From positions 47,762,985 through 47,826,984 of the forward strand of contig NC_092798.1 in assembly GCF_918797505.1 (NCBI RefSeq): 64,000 nucleotides of DNA. Reading direction: 5' to 3'. This DNA comes from Bemisia tabaci (lineage: Eukaryota; Arthropoda; Insecta; Hemiptera; Aleyrodidae). A program made the position numbers and the translations under genes. Positions 10,643-22,400 of the stretch are shown here, one piece after another. The notes under the pieces are model-generated. The model was not told the DNA's origin, made no database searches, and was given only the letters and a program-made list of their open reading frames with translations. Position 1 is the stretch's first letter. Each line of letters opens with the position of its first letter.

Positions 10643-10839
10643 GTAAGTACTTTATTTTTTTCCTCCCCCCCCCCCCCCCCGTGGATTAGGGCTCATGGCG
10701 ATACCACGTTAAAAAAAGCGCGCCTAAAGCTCTACCTCCAGGAGCTGTACCGTATCATTTACCTGATCGGACTATCCTAAGGTGGTGTGGAAACGAGCTT
10801 TTCAAAAATTGTTTCCCCGTTCCTTTTACGATTTGTGCT

Positions 10840-11110
10840 TTATACTGCCGTGCTGAGGAAAAACGCCGTATGAATATTCGAGAGGTGCCAAATGTCCCCC
10901 GATAAAACGTTTAGTAAAGAAGAAAGTTATGAATGTTTTTCCTTGACATTTTCAGGAACTTTAGGTGAAATTGCGAACAAAATTATCTGAAAATTTGGGA
11001 GAAAAATATTTAAACATTTTCCCAAAAATTCGTGATATCGCGGAGGAAATTTGGCAACGCCTGAGGGTTTATACGGCGTTCTTCCTTAGCACGGCAGTAT
11101 AGCTTCTGGC
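10840..11110. mobile_element. Miniature element (ATACTGCCGTGCTGAGGAAAA ends)
   Basis: tatactgccgtgctgaggaa and the inverse ttccttagcacggcagtata have arms of about 60 bp, including the gccgtatgaa...gccaaat stretch. GCTT lies next to both ends. Relatives at 11450-11703, about 50735-50960 and, as a single arm, 4075-4135. Confidence 0.75.
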
Positions 11111-11449
11111 TGACGTCAAAACCTGAGAATTTTTTTATTGAACCATACGAAACTGAAATTTTCAGGTGAGAGCAACACGAAGCTGAAGAAGTGTGAATTT
11201 TCTTTTTTACACGGAGAGCAGAAATTAAATACCTGGTAACTGCCATCAGGTGCCCATAATGGGGCATCAGTTTCTAATAGACCAAATGTAGAGAAAATTT
11301 CCTGATGGAAATCCAATGAAAACGGGACACTTTACGCTGAGGAGCAACATGCATATTTTAGCAATAACCTGATGACGCTCGCCAGGTTTTGAATTTCTAC
11401 TCGTTATGTATGATAGGCCAAGGTGATGTCATAAGTCTGTGTGGTATTG

Positions 11450-11703
11450 CCGTGCAAAAGAAGAACGCCGTATGAACATCCGAAAGTTGCCAAATTTCCT
11501 TCGATTTAAGGTTTATTTTTGATGAAAGTTATGAACATTTTTCTTTGAGATTTTCTGGAGCTTTAGGATAAATTGGGAACAAAATCATTTGAAAAATTGG
11601 AAGAAAAATATTCATACTTCTACTAGGAAATTCGTGTTTTACCAAATGAAATGTGGCAACGCTTGAAGGTTCATAAGGCGTTTCTCTATAGCATGGCAGT
11701 GTA
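11450..11703. mobile_element. Miniature element, relative of 10840-11110
   Basis: Left arm ccgtgcaaaagaagaacgcc and right inverted arm ...ggcgtttctctatagcatgg. Internal sequence ~75% similar to the neighbour. Confidence 0.65.
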
Positions 11704-12091
11704 GGGTCTACGGTCTGTAACCATTGTGTTACACAGCACCGCACCGTTCCGAGTCTATCAAAAGGGGACTTTAACGCAGGAGTAGAAAAGTAGAAAAGTA
11801 CGATGCCCATTGATGGTAAGCCAAGGTGACGTTTAAATGCTTCAGCAGGAAGTTTACTTTCACAGTGGAGGGAAAGTTATTTTTCTTGAAATTCTGCATT
11901 ATTTCATCTATTAATTATGACTTGACAAAAAAATTAGTCTAGATGCGTTTTTCGGATCATGCCTATGGAATATATATATAAGAGAGGTACAAGTGGATCA
12001 TGTGTGCCGGTATTAATTTTTCTAAGAGCATGCACCTACAGACGACCCATTCTCTTACGATTTCTTGGAATGATGAAGAAAAAAGTGATGC

Positions 12092-13095
12092 GCCACAGCG
12101 GGAGATAAATACATAAATAGATAGAACACGCATAAAATTCCTACTAATGTGGCCACTGCGTATGAAAAATTAAGGTTTCTGAACTCTCGGAATGTTCTTG
12201 ACGAGGAGCAGCCTCCGAATTCTAAAATACTGGGTTTTCCGTGAATTCAGGCAATGAAATATGGCAACACCGGCTTTTAGGGGGGGGGGGCTTTGAATCG
12301 AAAAAAGTTTTTTGAGGAAGGTTTTGACCACCCACGTCCATTTATTGCCAAAAAAGTTAAACTCTGGCGTAAGATGAGTCGCCATGTCGCCGATGATTTT
12401 TTCGATTCAAAGCCCCCCCTAAAAGCCGGTGTTGCCATATTTCATTGCCTGAATTCACGGAAAACCCAGTAATTTAGAATTCGGAGGCTGCTCCTCGTCA
12501 AGAACATTCCGAGAGTTCAGAAACCTTTATTTTTCACACGCAGTGGCCACATTAGTAGGAATTTTATGCATGTTTTATCTATTTATGTATTTATCATTCG
12601 CTGTGGCGCATCACTTTTTTCTTCATCATTCCAAGAACTCGTAAGAGATTGGGTCGTCTGTAGGTGCATGATCTTACCGGCACATATGATCCACTTGTAC
12701 CTATCTTATATATTTATTCCATAGGCATGATCCGAAAAAAGTGGCGCAAAACCACATAAACGCGAATTTTTCTCGATTTTTACGAATAACATGTGGCAAC
12801 GCTACGCCACAGCGGGAGATAAATGCATAAATAGATAAAACATGCGTAAAATTCATACTAATGTGGCCACTGCGTGTGAAAAATAAAGGTTTCTGAACTC
12901 TCGGAAAGTTCTTGACGAGGAGCAGCCTCCGAATTCTAAAATACTAGGTTTTCTGTGAATTCAGGCAATGAAATATGGCAACACCGGCTTTTAGGGGGGG
13001 GGGGGCTTTGAATCGAAAAAAGTTTTTTGAGGACGGTATTGACCACCCACGTCCATTTATTGTCAAAAAAATTAAACTCTGGCGTAAGACGAGTC
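12092..13095 (+). repeat. Three composite repeat copies, middle one inverted
   Basis: Direct copies at 12092-12372 and 12808-13095 flank an inverted copy at about 12390-12605; all carry the gtggccac...gcatgttttatc segment and a G-run next to ctttgaatcgaaaaaagttt. The arrangement makes large snap-back structures. Confidence 0.75.
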
Positions 13096-13475
13096 GCTTT
13101 TTTAAGCCATTTTAAATAACGATGAAAAACAGGAAAATTCTAAAAAGTTTTTTTTAACAATGAGCGCAAAGTTTGACATCAACGAAAATTGGCCAAAGTG
13201 ATTCTCTTACATCCCTAATGAACATACTTGAAGGACTTTTTTGTCCTCCGAAGGGATCGGTATGAAACAGCGCGTTGAATGCCGAAAAACCAGCATTTTT
13301 CGCCAAAATCGGCCTTCAGACCAATGCTTAGGCCAGTGGTAGACCCTGTAATAATAGATCGGAAATGACCAAACCGTTATGAATTCCGTAAAATTGGACC
13401 TTCAATGACCAAAAAATCGCGGAGTTGAGGAATTTCAGGGTGGGCCCAAAAAAGGCTCTTAACGATACCCCTCCT

Positions 13476-14601
13476 TTACGACTTTAAATTTTGAACCAAA
13501 TCTACTGCTATTGAATACGAAAAATCATGGAGAATTTAAGTTTTACGTTGACCAGCTTCTTCGAAAAAAAATAAAATTTCTAAGGCAGTCTGCAACGTCG
13601 CAAATGGAGAAGCGCCGTCACTCATTTTGCCCAAAAATATGCATGCATAAAATTGAAGACCTTATGACTTTCCTCTTTCAACTAATATTCGTCTGTAACG
13701 ATAAACAATGGGACGCGTTTGCCACGGCGCCTTGATACAACTATACAACCTCGACGGATGTCCGTATTGTGTTCAAAAAATTGACGGGGACTTGATGCAA
13801 CTATTTAAACTTGATGGATGTCCGTATCGCACCGACTGAACTGCAAAACCACGTATCTCCATTGCGATGTTTCCAAATTTCCGTTCTTAATTCATCCCTT
13901 CCATGAGAAACAATCCAATTTTACGACTTTAAACTTTGAACCAAATCTTCTGCTATCGAATACGAAAAATCATGGAGAATTTAAGTTTTATGTTGATCAG
14001 GTTCTCGAAAGAAAAATAAAATTTCTAAGGAAGTCTGCAACGTCGCAAATGGAGAATCGTCGTCTCTCATTTTGCCCAAAAATATGTGTACATACAATTG
14101 AAGGCATTATGACTTTCCTCTCTCAACTTATATTCGTTTGTAACGATTAAGAATGGGACGCGTATGCCACGGCGCCTTGATACAACTATACAACCTCGAC
14201 GGATGTCCGTATTGCACTCAAAAAATTGAAGGCGTTTTGACTCCCTGCTCATACTACCTGTAGTTGATTCGATCGAAAGACGCGTTGTTCGGCGGTGAAG
14301 GGGACTTGATGCAACTATTTAAACTTGATGGATGTCCGTATCGCACCGACTGAAGTGCAAAATCACGTATCTCAATTGCGGTGTTTCAAAATTTCCGTCC
14401 TCATTTCATCTCTTCCATGAGAAACAATCCAAATTTACGGCTTTAAATTTTGAACCAAATCTTCTGCTATCGAATACGAAAAATCATGGAGAATTTAAGT
14501 TTTATGTTGACCAGCTTCTCGAAAGAAAAATAAAATTTCTAAGGACGTCTGCAACGTCGCAAATGGAGATACGTCATCTCTCATTTTGCCCAAAAATATG
14601 T
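13476..14601 (+). repeat. 514 bp tandem repeat, array 2 (over two units)
   Basis: The same unit as array 1 and in the same orientation; start phrases at 13818 and 14332 are exactly 514 bp apart. The last unit is cut by the inverted-repeat element at 14602. Three units keep frames of 93-110 codons in the same register. Confidence 0.85.
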
Positions 14602-14816
14602 CCCGGCGCATGAGCCTAAAGGTTCATTCTAGACCCAAAAATTGGCATTTAGAGAAATCACAGCAGAAAAGTGCTCGGAAAAAAATCTCGCATTCAATTC
14701 AGCCATCGATTTCTGTATCGAATGCGAGGTTTTTTCCAAACACAATTTTGCTTTCATTTCTCTGAATTTTGCCAATTTTTGGGTTTAGAATGATTCTTTA
14801 GGCTTATGCGCAGGGG
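14602..14816. mobile_element. Miniature TIR element
   Basis: Left end cccggcgcatgagcctaaag and right end ctttaggcttatgcgcaggg are inverse, and the inverted similarity continues inward through ccaaaaattggca for about 60 bp. No ORF. Confidence 0.7.
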
Positions 14817-14829
14817 CTATCGTCCTTTT

Positions 14830-14942
14830 TTTCTTTTTTTTGTGCTTAAAATCCTAAATCTGCCGGGTTTTTTTTTTACCTAATCAATGCGATATATCCC
14901 ATGCCAGTTCGACCACGTCACTTGAGCTTGACGAATCACCTC
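14830..14942 (-). repeat. Right copy of the ~115 bp inverted repeat
   Basis: Inverse partner of 1962-2080, ending gacgaatcacctc at 14942. Lies 12.98 kb from the left copy. Confidence 0.7.
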
Positions 14943-15034
14943 AACTCTTTTAATTTCAGCATAGACTTAGAAATCGTAGCTCCTAATACATACATGCAAT
15001 TCGCTTTACAGCACTCCCTCGCGCTCTACGACTC

Positions 15035-15885
15035 CTAACCTCCACTGCTCTCGTAGCTCCTAATTTCATGCAAAATGTAGTCTAAAACAAACCTCTCATC
15101 CTCATCATCGGAGTCTGTTATCACGTTGGCGCCCAACTCGGGGTCCCACCCGAGGGCAGCATCCAGCTCGCTCTCGGCCGATCTGAGCTCAGTCGAGATG
15201 ACCGAGTACGGGCTCGCCGGACTGGGCACATCGACGACATTGAAGCCCACTCTCGGGCTCACATCCTCCGCATTCCCGGGACTTGCCAGGTAGATCTCCA
15301 GGTTCTGCTTCGTGAATCCCGGTCGCGCCACGCCTGTCGGATCCTCTCGGCGAACTGCTTCCGGGAGATGAGGATCGTGTTCCGGTTGTACCCCAGCGCG
15401 CTCTCGCGGGCAACGGCCGGACCAGCCGTCTGCGGCCGCGACAGGCCTTTACACCGCTCGGCGACGACCTGGACGCCCGGAGTGGAACCCTCCTGGCTTT
15501 GACTGTTTTGACCGCGCTCGCCCCAGGCCAGGCGGAGCGGCCGTGGGGGCGGACCCCACGTGCCCCTACCGCGCCCCCTCCGCGGCCCGCTGTCGTGATG
15601 CGCTCTTTTGAGCGGGATTTCTTCTCCGCGTCGCCATTTTGTTTGTTGATGGAGCTGGCGCTTATGAGAAGGGTACCGAGTTCGGGGGTTTTGGGCGGCG
15701 GGGTGGTTTTTTTGGTGGTGGTGTTGTTGTTGTTGTCTTTGTCGAATTTCCGGTCGTTGAGTTCCACCGATGATCGCTTTTGCAGGCTTCTCTGGGACGC
15801 CTGAGGGAGTGATAGTTGTCGCACGGGTCCTGATCTTTTTTTTATGGACATGCTATCGACACTGCGGCTCGAGACGGGGTTATTT
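15035..15885 (-). CDS. Terminal exon of an unrecognised protein, frame broken twice
   Basis: The minus strand has a good acceptor (tttgtttcag) just before 15885 and a TAG at 15035-15037. The stretch is GC-rich and codes in three successive frames. First comes a basic Ser-rich part (SIKKRSGPVRQLSLPQAS ... INKQNGDAEKKSRSKER), to about 15590. A second frame covers LRLAWGERGQNSQSQEGS to NTILISRKQFAERIRQAWRD, about 15560-15335. The third runs from FTKQNLEIYLASP through an acidic segment (TDSDDEDERFVLDYILHEI) to the stop. The KQFAERIRQAW and NLEIYLASP pieces look like one helical domain split by a missing base near 15330. Either the assembly has indels in GC-rich sequence or the exon is a pseudogene. 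I do not recognise the family. Confidence 0.6.
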
Positions 15886-16149
15886 CTGAAACAAACGAAA
15901 AATATTTTCAAACGGTCAAATAGATGCTGAAACTAAGGGATGTTGAAGATGTAGTGCACAGTTGAAATATTTTAGGAATTTCTAAAATCTATTCTTTAAC
16001 GCACGATTTCCTTGGTCCGTGTCGTGTGTTTTCCAATTTACAGCCTTAGGGATCATTTTAATTTCGTCCCAGAGATTCGGTTTGCCGAAAGAGAATCGTG
16101 AGGTTTTGCGTTCAACATATAAAACAATTGGAATCACATGCACAATGCT

Positions 16150-17176
16150 CTTGAAGCAAAAAAAAATGCGACAAAAATATACCCAAAAATGGTTTGCAGT
16201 GGGTGAGTTTATGGTACGTGTGGACTTATAATCGTAGTAAATCAACATCTTGGCTGATCCTGATTTCGAGATACCGTAATTTGAAAGTGTCATAATGAAT
16301 GAAAGTTTTCTACTGATTTTGATCCGCTTTTTTTATACATTGGTCCGTGGAATCTGTGTTGATCGGTTCACGTTTTTATTCTTCGTTCGATTCATTTCGA
16401 TCGAATACATACCCTTTCGTTACACGCAGACCTCCTATCATACTCTTTTTTTTAACAGAACAATTCGCCTTCAGCTGCGTCTGCAGCGATAGTTGTTACG
16501 AATATGTTGTGCGTGCTGATTCTAGATCAATACATACTCGACTCTCTGAAGGCGTTTTTTGTGAACAAGTAGCGCAATCTATCGGAGGACGAACAAAGTA
16601 GGGATTGAGAATCAATATCATTTCTGTTGTTCTCCAATAGGATGCTCTACTTTCGCACATTGAACGCCTTCGAAGAGTCAAGTATGTAATGGGCTGAGAT
16701 CAGCACGCACAACATACCTATAACAACAATTGCTGCGGATGCAGCTGAAGGCGAATCGAAAACAACCTCGAAACAACAAATTTGTTGGAGGACTTTTTAG
16801 GACTAAAATTTGTAACGCGGTATATTTTATTATGCATTTAAACTTAGGTAATTTTTTAGTTAATACAAGAATAAAACCAATTACACAGCGGGTAGTATGG
16901 TGAAAGTAACAAAAGGGTATGTATTCGATCGAATTGAATCGAACGAAGAATAAAAACGTTGGCTGACCAACACAGATTCCACGGACAAATACATAAAAAA
17001 GCGGATCAAAATCAGTTGAAAACTTGCATTCACTATGAAAATTTCGAATTGCGGTTTCTCAAAATAAAGATCAGCCAAGACTTTAATTTTCCACAATTTT
17101 AAGTCCGCACGTACCATAGACTCACCCCTCGCAAACCGCGTTTCGGTACATTTTTGTCGCATTTTTTTGCTTCAAG
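16150..17176. mobile_element. 1.03 kb foldback element, both arms present
   Basis: CTTGAAGCAAAAAAA at the left and its inverse at the right bound arms of roughly 300 bp (ccacgtacc...gggtgagt, gatccgctttttt, ggtatgtattcgatcgaa). The core is a second palindrome built on cgccttcagctgcgtc. No transposase. Copies with one arm: 25413-26005, 49345-49981. Confidence 0.75.
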
Positions 17177-17313
17177 ACCACTATGTACGTAAGAGATATA
17201 TATCTACTAAAATGGGTACAATTTTTTAATATTATTTAAGAATTCATTTATGTCGGTTTTCGTGCACCTCTCTGATTGAACCTGATTGCCAGTGCAGCAA
17301 GTTCTTATATTAT

Positions 17314-17550
17314 GGAGGGGAGAGGGTGTGGATTCGATTGACATGAATTGATCGAAAAACCAAAACGTGAATCGATGATCGACAACCGTGAGTCGATCGA
17401 CAAATCTGTGGGTCAGTCAACAAACCCATGAATTGATCGACAAGTTCGTTAATCGATCGATAAACCTGTGAGTCGATCGATTTAAGGTTGTCGATCGGAT
17501 TGGCGTCGTCCGATTCACGTTTTCATTTTTCGATCGAATCCGTGCCCTCC
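17314..17550. mobile_element. TCGATCGA foldback element, short copy
   Basis: Same terminal sequence (agggtgtggattcgatt, and inverse ...cgtgccctcc) and the same internal units. The left end has an extra GGGGAG, so the border is uncertain. Confidence 0.75.
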
Positions 17551-18202
17551 TTGAAGGGGGTCACAATCTTCAAACTCGTATACATGATTTGAATACGTGC
17601 AAACGATCAATGCTCCTGCTTTCATAACAATTAGACAACGATATGTATGTTCAAGCCAGCCGTAATGAAAGTAGGCGACAATAAGTCGGAAAATTAGGGT
17701 GGGAGGAAGAAAAACAAGGAGAGAGCGAAAGGAATATGAATAAAGAGGGCACGGAGACAAAGGGATGAGCGGACGCGCTGATGCTACTGTTCTAGTTTTC
17801 AATCGGCCGTCACAACACAACATGTAAGTTATGTCATAATTTACAGTGCCACGTTACCTCCACCACCCCCCGCCATGTTGTGGGGGCTCCATGTCAACCC
17901 CTCTGCCCCCACCTTCGTGACCCTTTTCCCGCCACCCCGCGTTCGCCCATCATCCCTCCACGTGCTCACAGCTTTATCACGACAAATCTACGATCCCCAT
18001 TTACATTCTTGCCAAAGCATCTATTTGTATTCGCACGGCAGTGATTTAAGACTGTGAAAGTATTCAAAGAACATTTTTTATTTTTATTTATTTATTTATT
18101 TATTTTTTATTTTTTCTTTTTTTTACGAAATCAACCTGCAGAATCCTCCTATCTGAAGTTCATGTTACTTAATTCCGTGCCATTTCTTTCTTTTTCGGAC
18201 AG

Positions 18203-18336
18203 AAATGGACGGTTTATGCCAAAAGAAACCAGCGACGAGTGGAAAAGAAGGAGTGCACTCGTTAGATGCAGACCGTGAAGATGAATGGGAATTATTAAGC
18301 GCCAGTGACGTCAGCGTCGACGACGGGGACGAGTAA
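18203..18336 (+). CDS. Terminal exon with acidic C-terminus and LIR-like motif
   Basis: A pyrimidine-rich acceptor (ctttttcggacag) precedes 18203, the frame ends in TAA at 18334-18336, and AATAAA follows at 18437-18442, so this looks like a true last exon. The frame starting ATG at 18205 (two bases into the exon) gives 43 residues ending DREDEWELLSASDVSVDDGDE. The codon use and acidic tail look coding. The acidic run before WELL fits the W-x-x-L pattern of Atg8/LC3-interacting motifs, which is only a pattern match. Upstream exons were not fixed with confidence; the weak exons at 10461 and 10594 could join in frame. Protein family unknown. Confidence 0.5.
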
Positions 18337-18526
18337 TTGTCGGGAGTCCTGAGAACTTCCGTGATTTTTTTTCACTGTGCGAAGAAAAATCCGTGAAAAC
18401 CTCAAGGAATAATATTGATTTGGTGTCCTCCAAAAAAATAAAAAAGAAACAAAGATTCTTAGACACCGCAAACGAGATACGTGGTCTGGTAGTGTTACGG
18501 TCGATATTGAACTGCTAAGTGGTTAC

Positions 18527-19078
18527 TGGGCCTCTAGACAAGGTACGAATTTAAGCAATCTGATACATGTTTCTTAACAAGAATTTCACGTAGAGCACGA
18601 TTCGCGCAACGAAAATTACTGAAACCATCTACTTACGAAGATATTAACGTTTTTATTTCACATTGGTTACGAGGAATTTTAACTGCCCGCTCACAAGAAA
18701 CTCAAAGCTCTACGTGAGTCAAATCGCGCACTACAACGGTTTCAGCAAGCTTCTCAGTCGAGCAATGTTCATTTCCCACTATGAGTTGTTCAAACTATAA
18801 GCAATTTGCAATAGCTGAGCCAAAGCGTCCAGATTGAGGTTGCCAGATTTTTATATCGCAGATACTGTCATGATAACGTTTAGCGCGCGATGTGAATCAC
18901 GTAGAGCATTGAGTATTTATAAGTGGGTGGTTTGAATTCACGCATCAAGAATCATTAAATATCTTTGCAAGGAACTAATTTCGGTAATTTTCGTTGTGTA
19001 CATCGTGTTTTACGTGAAATTTTGGTTTTGAAACATGTATCAGAATGCTGAAATTGGTACCTTATCTAGTGGTCCATT
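18527..19078. mobile_element. 550 bp TIR element, copy 1
   Basis: Left ctagacaaggtacgaattta and right inverted taccttatctagtggtcc. The internal sequence is about 90% similar to 42232-42781 along its whole length. No ORF above 60 codons. Confidence 0.75.
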
Positions 19079-19587
19079 GCCTCAATAAAATGCATTGAAA
19101 GCGTGATGCTGCGATGAAGGTATGTTTTTAGTCGTGTACCGGGCTTCGTAAACCAATCAGTGCAAAACACGGAGGTCGGTGAATTCGGCAACGTTGACGT
19201 GGTTGTGAATTACGGGCGGGCCACGTTGTATATTACTTTGTCATTTCTATGCATGCACACGATGCACCGATGCACCGGGACCGTATGACGTATCATGCGG
19301 TGTCCTCGAGTGATGCAGTCCGTTCCGCGTCACTTTTACAATTATACAAACACAATCAAAGAGGCCGTTCAAAATTATGTATACAAACAACGAGGGGTCT
19401 GAGCTTGGCTAACGCTGCCGTGATATAAATTAAAGGGAACAGTAAGTGCAAAAATTAAGTTTGTAGAAAACGGGCTAAGGGGCTTCTGACCGGACAATGT
19501 TATTAAAAAGAACCTCCGTTCTTTGTCAAATTGCCAATCATCCGGGAGACTGTTTTGAATCGTTCAGATTTTTAACATGTTAAAGCG

Positions 19588-19803
19588 CCTTCAATTTCTT
19601 ATGATACTGTGCACCATCTCTGTTGCGAGGTAGTTGCTTGAGGCGCCGCGCGCCGTGCTGCCAGCACGAGACGCGCACTGACGCCTACAAACCTCAAAGG
19701 ATACTTCACGCATTGCGCAATGCTTGAAGTATCCCTTAAGGTTTGTAGGCGGCAATGCTCGTTTCGCGCTGGCAACACGCCGCGCCTCTCCGTTGTGTTC
19801 GGC
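19588..19803. repeat. Second copy of the palindrome-cored repeat
   Basis: The core 19683-19750 has acgcctacaaacctcaaagg and its inverse around the same GCATTGCGCAATGC centre; the flanks match those of 540-775. A rearranged relative with direct half-copies is at 41110-41260. Confidence 0.75.
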
Positions 19804-20662
19804 TTTAATATTTATTGAAATTTTATTGAAAGAAGCCTTTGTCCTTTCTCAAATTATCACCAATCGTGCGATAGACTGCTAGAAATCGTTTGGATAAATA
19901 AAAATCAACTGACTTTATTTCAATTACATAAATAGGGTATTTTTCATTATCATTCTAGATTTCTTGTTAGGCAAGACAGCCGTAAGTGCTATCATCAGCA
20001 GGCTTTCGTTGTTGCGTTTCGGACACACAACAAACACATTTTCAGGTTAGATATCAGCAGAAGAGGGAGACACTTTACATGAAAGCACTGATTTCATTGG
20101 CTCTCTGGAGGAATATTGTCACTTACTGCTGTCTTGCCTGAAACCATGTCATTTTTTGCGCACTTACGGCCTTCTCCTCTGTCTCTTTTTGCTACGATTA
20201 AGATGAATTTTACTGTTTTAGCTTTTTCAGTGATTTCATCTGAAAAAGATAGGACGTATTTTGAAGGAAACTCGATTTCGGAAATTGGACACTTACTGCT
20301 TTCTTCGCTATATCACGGCAGTACGGGCTCTCAAAAAGGCGGGAGGAGTAGTCAATGCTAGGCTTATCTTATCTTAGCCACCTTCTTAAAGAAAAATAAA
20401 TGAAATCTTAAAATGATCGATCTTTCAATTTTATTTGCAATATATTTAGAAAAATGTTTGTGTATGATGATCAATCCAGGTTCACGTAATTCAAAATTAT
20501 GTAAGAGGTTGGCTCATAGATGCGATACAGGGGTGTTAAAAGGGAATCAAAAAGTCGGCCAAAATGGCTCACGTAATATTTGAATGGCCCCAGGGAGCGA
20601 TGAGCCCCGCTACCCCGACATTTTAGGAGCACAGATTAAAACAACGCAAGTGCCGTCAGGAC

Positions 20663-20881
20663 CACTGAAAAAAAATATGGTGGATTTTACCATACTCTGA
20701 AAAAGTGAACCGAGTATGGTTATCAACACCAGACTCTATGGTATCATTTACCATATTATAGTAGGTATCATTAGAGTTCTGGTGAATACTACGATGATTC
20801 TGGTTATTTCCCCTAAATCGTACCTTTGTGTAAAAATTCAAGTAGACTTATAGTAGTTGTTACCATACTTTTTTTTCAGTG
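20663..20881. mobile_element. Miniature element (CACTGAAAAAAA ends)
   Basis: cactgaaaaaaaatatggt and the inverse accatacttttttttcagtg, 219 bp, with internal inverted pieces. Confidence 0.75.
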
Positions 20882-20999
20882 ACCGCATTTTCCGGTCAAA
20901 CACTCTCGATTCAAATCCACCCAAACTTAAGTTTTGCACCTAGAGCTCGTTGGAGCCACACGGAAGACACGTCAACATGCGGCGCATAATACCAATATC

Positions 21000-21260
21000 A
21001 TAAGAACCGACTCAAGAAATGTGTTTTACGAGCTGCTTAGGGATCGGAAGGAGGTGATTAAATACTTGTGAGCTGCACGATAGACTCCGAGGAGATAAAT
21101 GCCCGATGCTAATGAACAGCATCGCCTGCGCGGTGTCTGGTGATATCGCCATCGGGCGCCGGGCGCCGGGAGCCGGGAGAGGTGTTGGCAACGGGGTCAT
21201 AGCACTCGATAATAATTGGGTTCAATAACTCCCCGCTTCGATTCCTAATCAATCTCCCCC
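21000..21260. other. GC-rich low-copy segment
   Basis: Contains gatgctaatgaacagcatcg (a short palindrome around TAATGA) and cgggcgccgggcgccgggag. No ORF recognised. Could be regulatory. Confidence 0.25.
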
Positions 21261-21299
21261 ACGTTTCTGCAATTTCGCGCGCTTTTTCACAGGAAGCAG

Positions 21300-22400
21300 G
21301 AAGCAGTGCACTGCCGTGTTAAGGAAAAACGCCGTATGAAAATTCGAGAGTTGCCAAATTTCCTTCACTAAAATGTTAGTTTTTGACGAAATCAATGAAT
21401 ATTTTTTATATATTCGATTCCTAATCAATGTCCCGACGTTTCTGCAATTTCGCGCGCTTTTTCACAGGAAACTGGAAGCAGTGCACTGCCGGGCTAAGGA
21501 AAAACGCTGTATGAAAATTCGAGAGTTGCCAAATTTCCTTCACGAAAATGTTAATTTTTATGGACATTTATGAATATTTTTGTCTGAAATTTTTAGGAAC
21601 TTAGGGTGAAATGGCGAACAGAATTATCTGAAAAATGGAGAATTTGCTCGCATTATTTTTATTGCTTCATCTACACGGAGAAAAAAACTTCGTGCGTGGG
21701 ACCCGAATTTTAGGTCATATGGATCTCTGAAGTTTTCGGATTGAGCATCCGAACACTTAAGGTCCAGCTGCTGAGGTTTGGATCACACATCTGAAACTTC
21801 AGTTCATGCATCTGAGGTACTTCGGTTCTCATATCCGAAAAACTTCGGTTCTCACATCTGAAATAAGATGTAAGAACTGAAGTTTCAGACGTGTGATCCG
21901 AACCTCGACAGCTAGACCTAAAGTGTTCAGATGGTCAATCTGAAAACTTCAGAGATCCATATGACCTAAACTTCGGGTCCCACGCACGAAGTTTTTTTCT
22001 CCGTGTAAGAGTGCTTAAAAAGGTGATTTCGCTGTATTTTTTTTCAAGTTTGTTCTGGTATGGGAAATAGTATAAAAATAGATTTAAAAGAGAGAAAATG
22101 CACCGCCTGGTGACGTCATCTAGCGGCACTTCCTAAATAAACAAATGTTTTTAGTGGATCAGATAATTTTGTCACATCTCCTCCTATATTTCTTAGTCAA
22201 TTGATGAACCAAGGGTATCCTTGTGTTCAGTGCACTCGGTGGTTTCCATTTTAACGCGAAATTCATCAAATTTTAGACATTTGCAAATTCTCAATTAGAA
22301 GAAAAATATTAATAATTTTATCTGGAAAGTCGTGTCTTATCAAAGAAAATTTGGCAACGCCTGGGGGTTCAAACGGCGTTTATCCCAGCACTGGCAAGCT
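21300..22400. repeat. Duplicated arms of the ACTGCCGTGCTAAGG family around another element
   Basis: Two direct copies of the left arm lie at about 21302-21370 and 21481-21550 (180 bp apart) and an inverted right arm at about 22335-22400. A separate element (21674-22005) has inserted between them. Confidence 0.6.
21674..22005. mobile_element. Tc1/mariner-like miniature element (CACGGAGAAAAAAA ends)
   Basis: Arms of about 80 bp starting cacggagaaaaaaacttcgt, with TA on both sides (21672-21673, 22006-22007). Nearly the whole 332 bp folds back, including the ggttctcacatctgaa-type core. Confidence 0.8.

Noticed and set aside
2080..14601. CRISPR-like array from the 514 bp repeats
   Set aside because: The units are long, contiguous and lack short repeat-spacer structure; the genome is eukaryotic.
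17515..17823. 102-codon minus-strand frame
   Set aside because: Starts next to a foldback element and has no domain, splice borders or coding-like composition.
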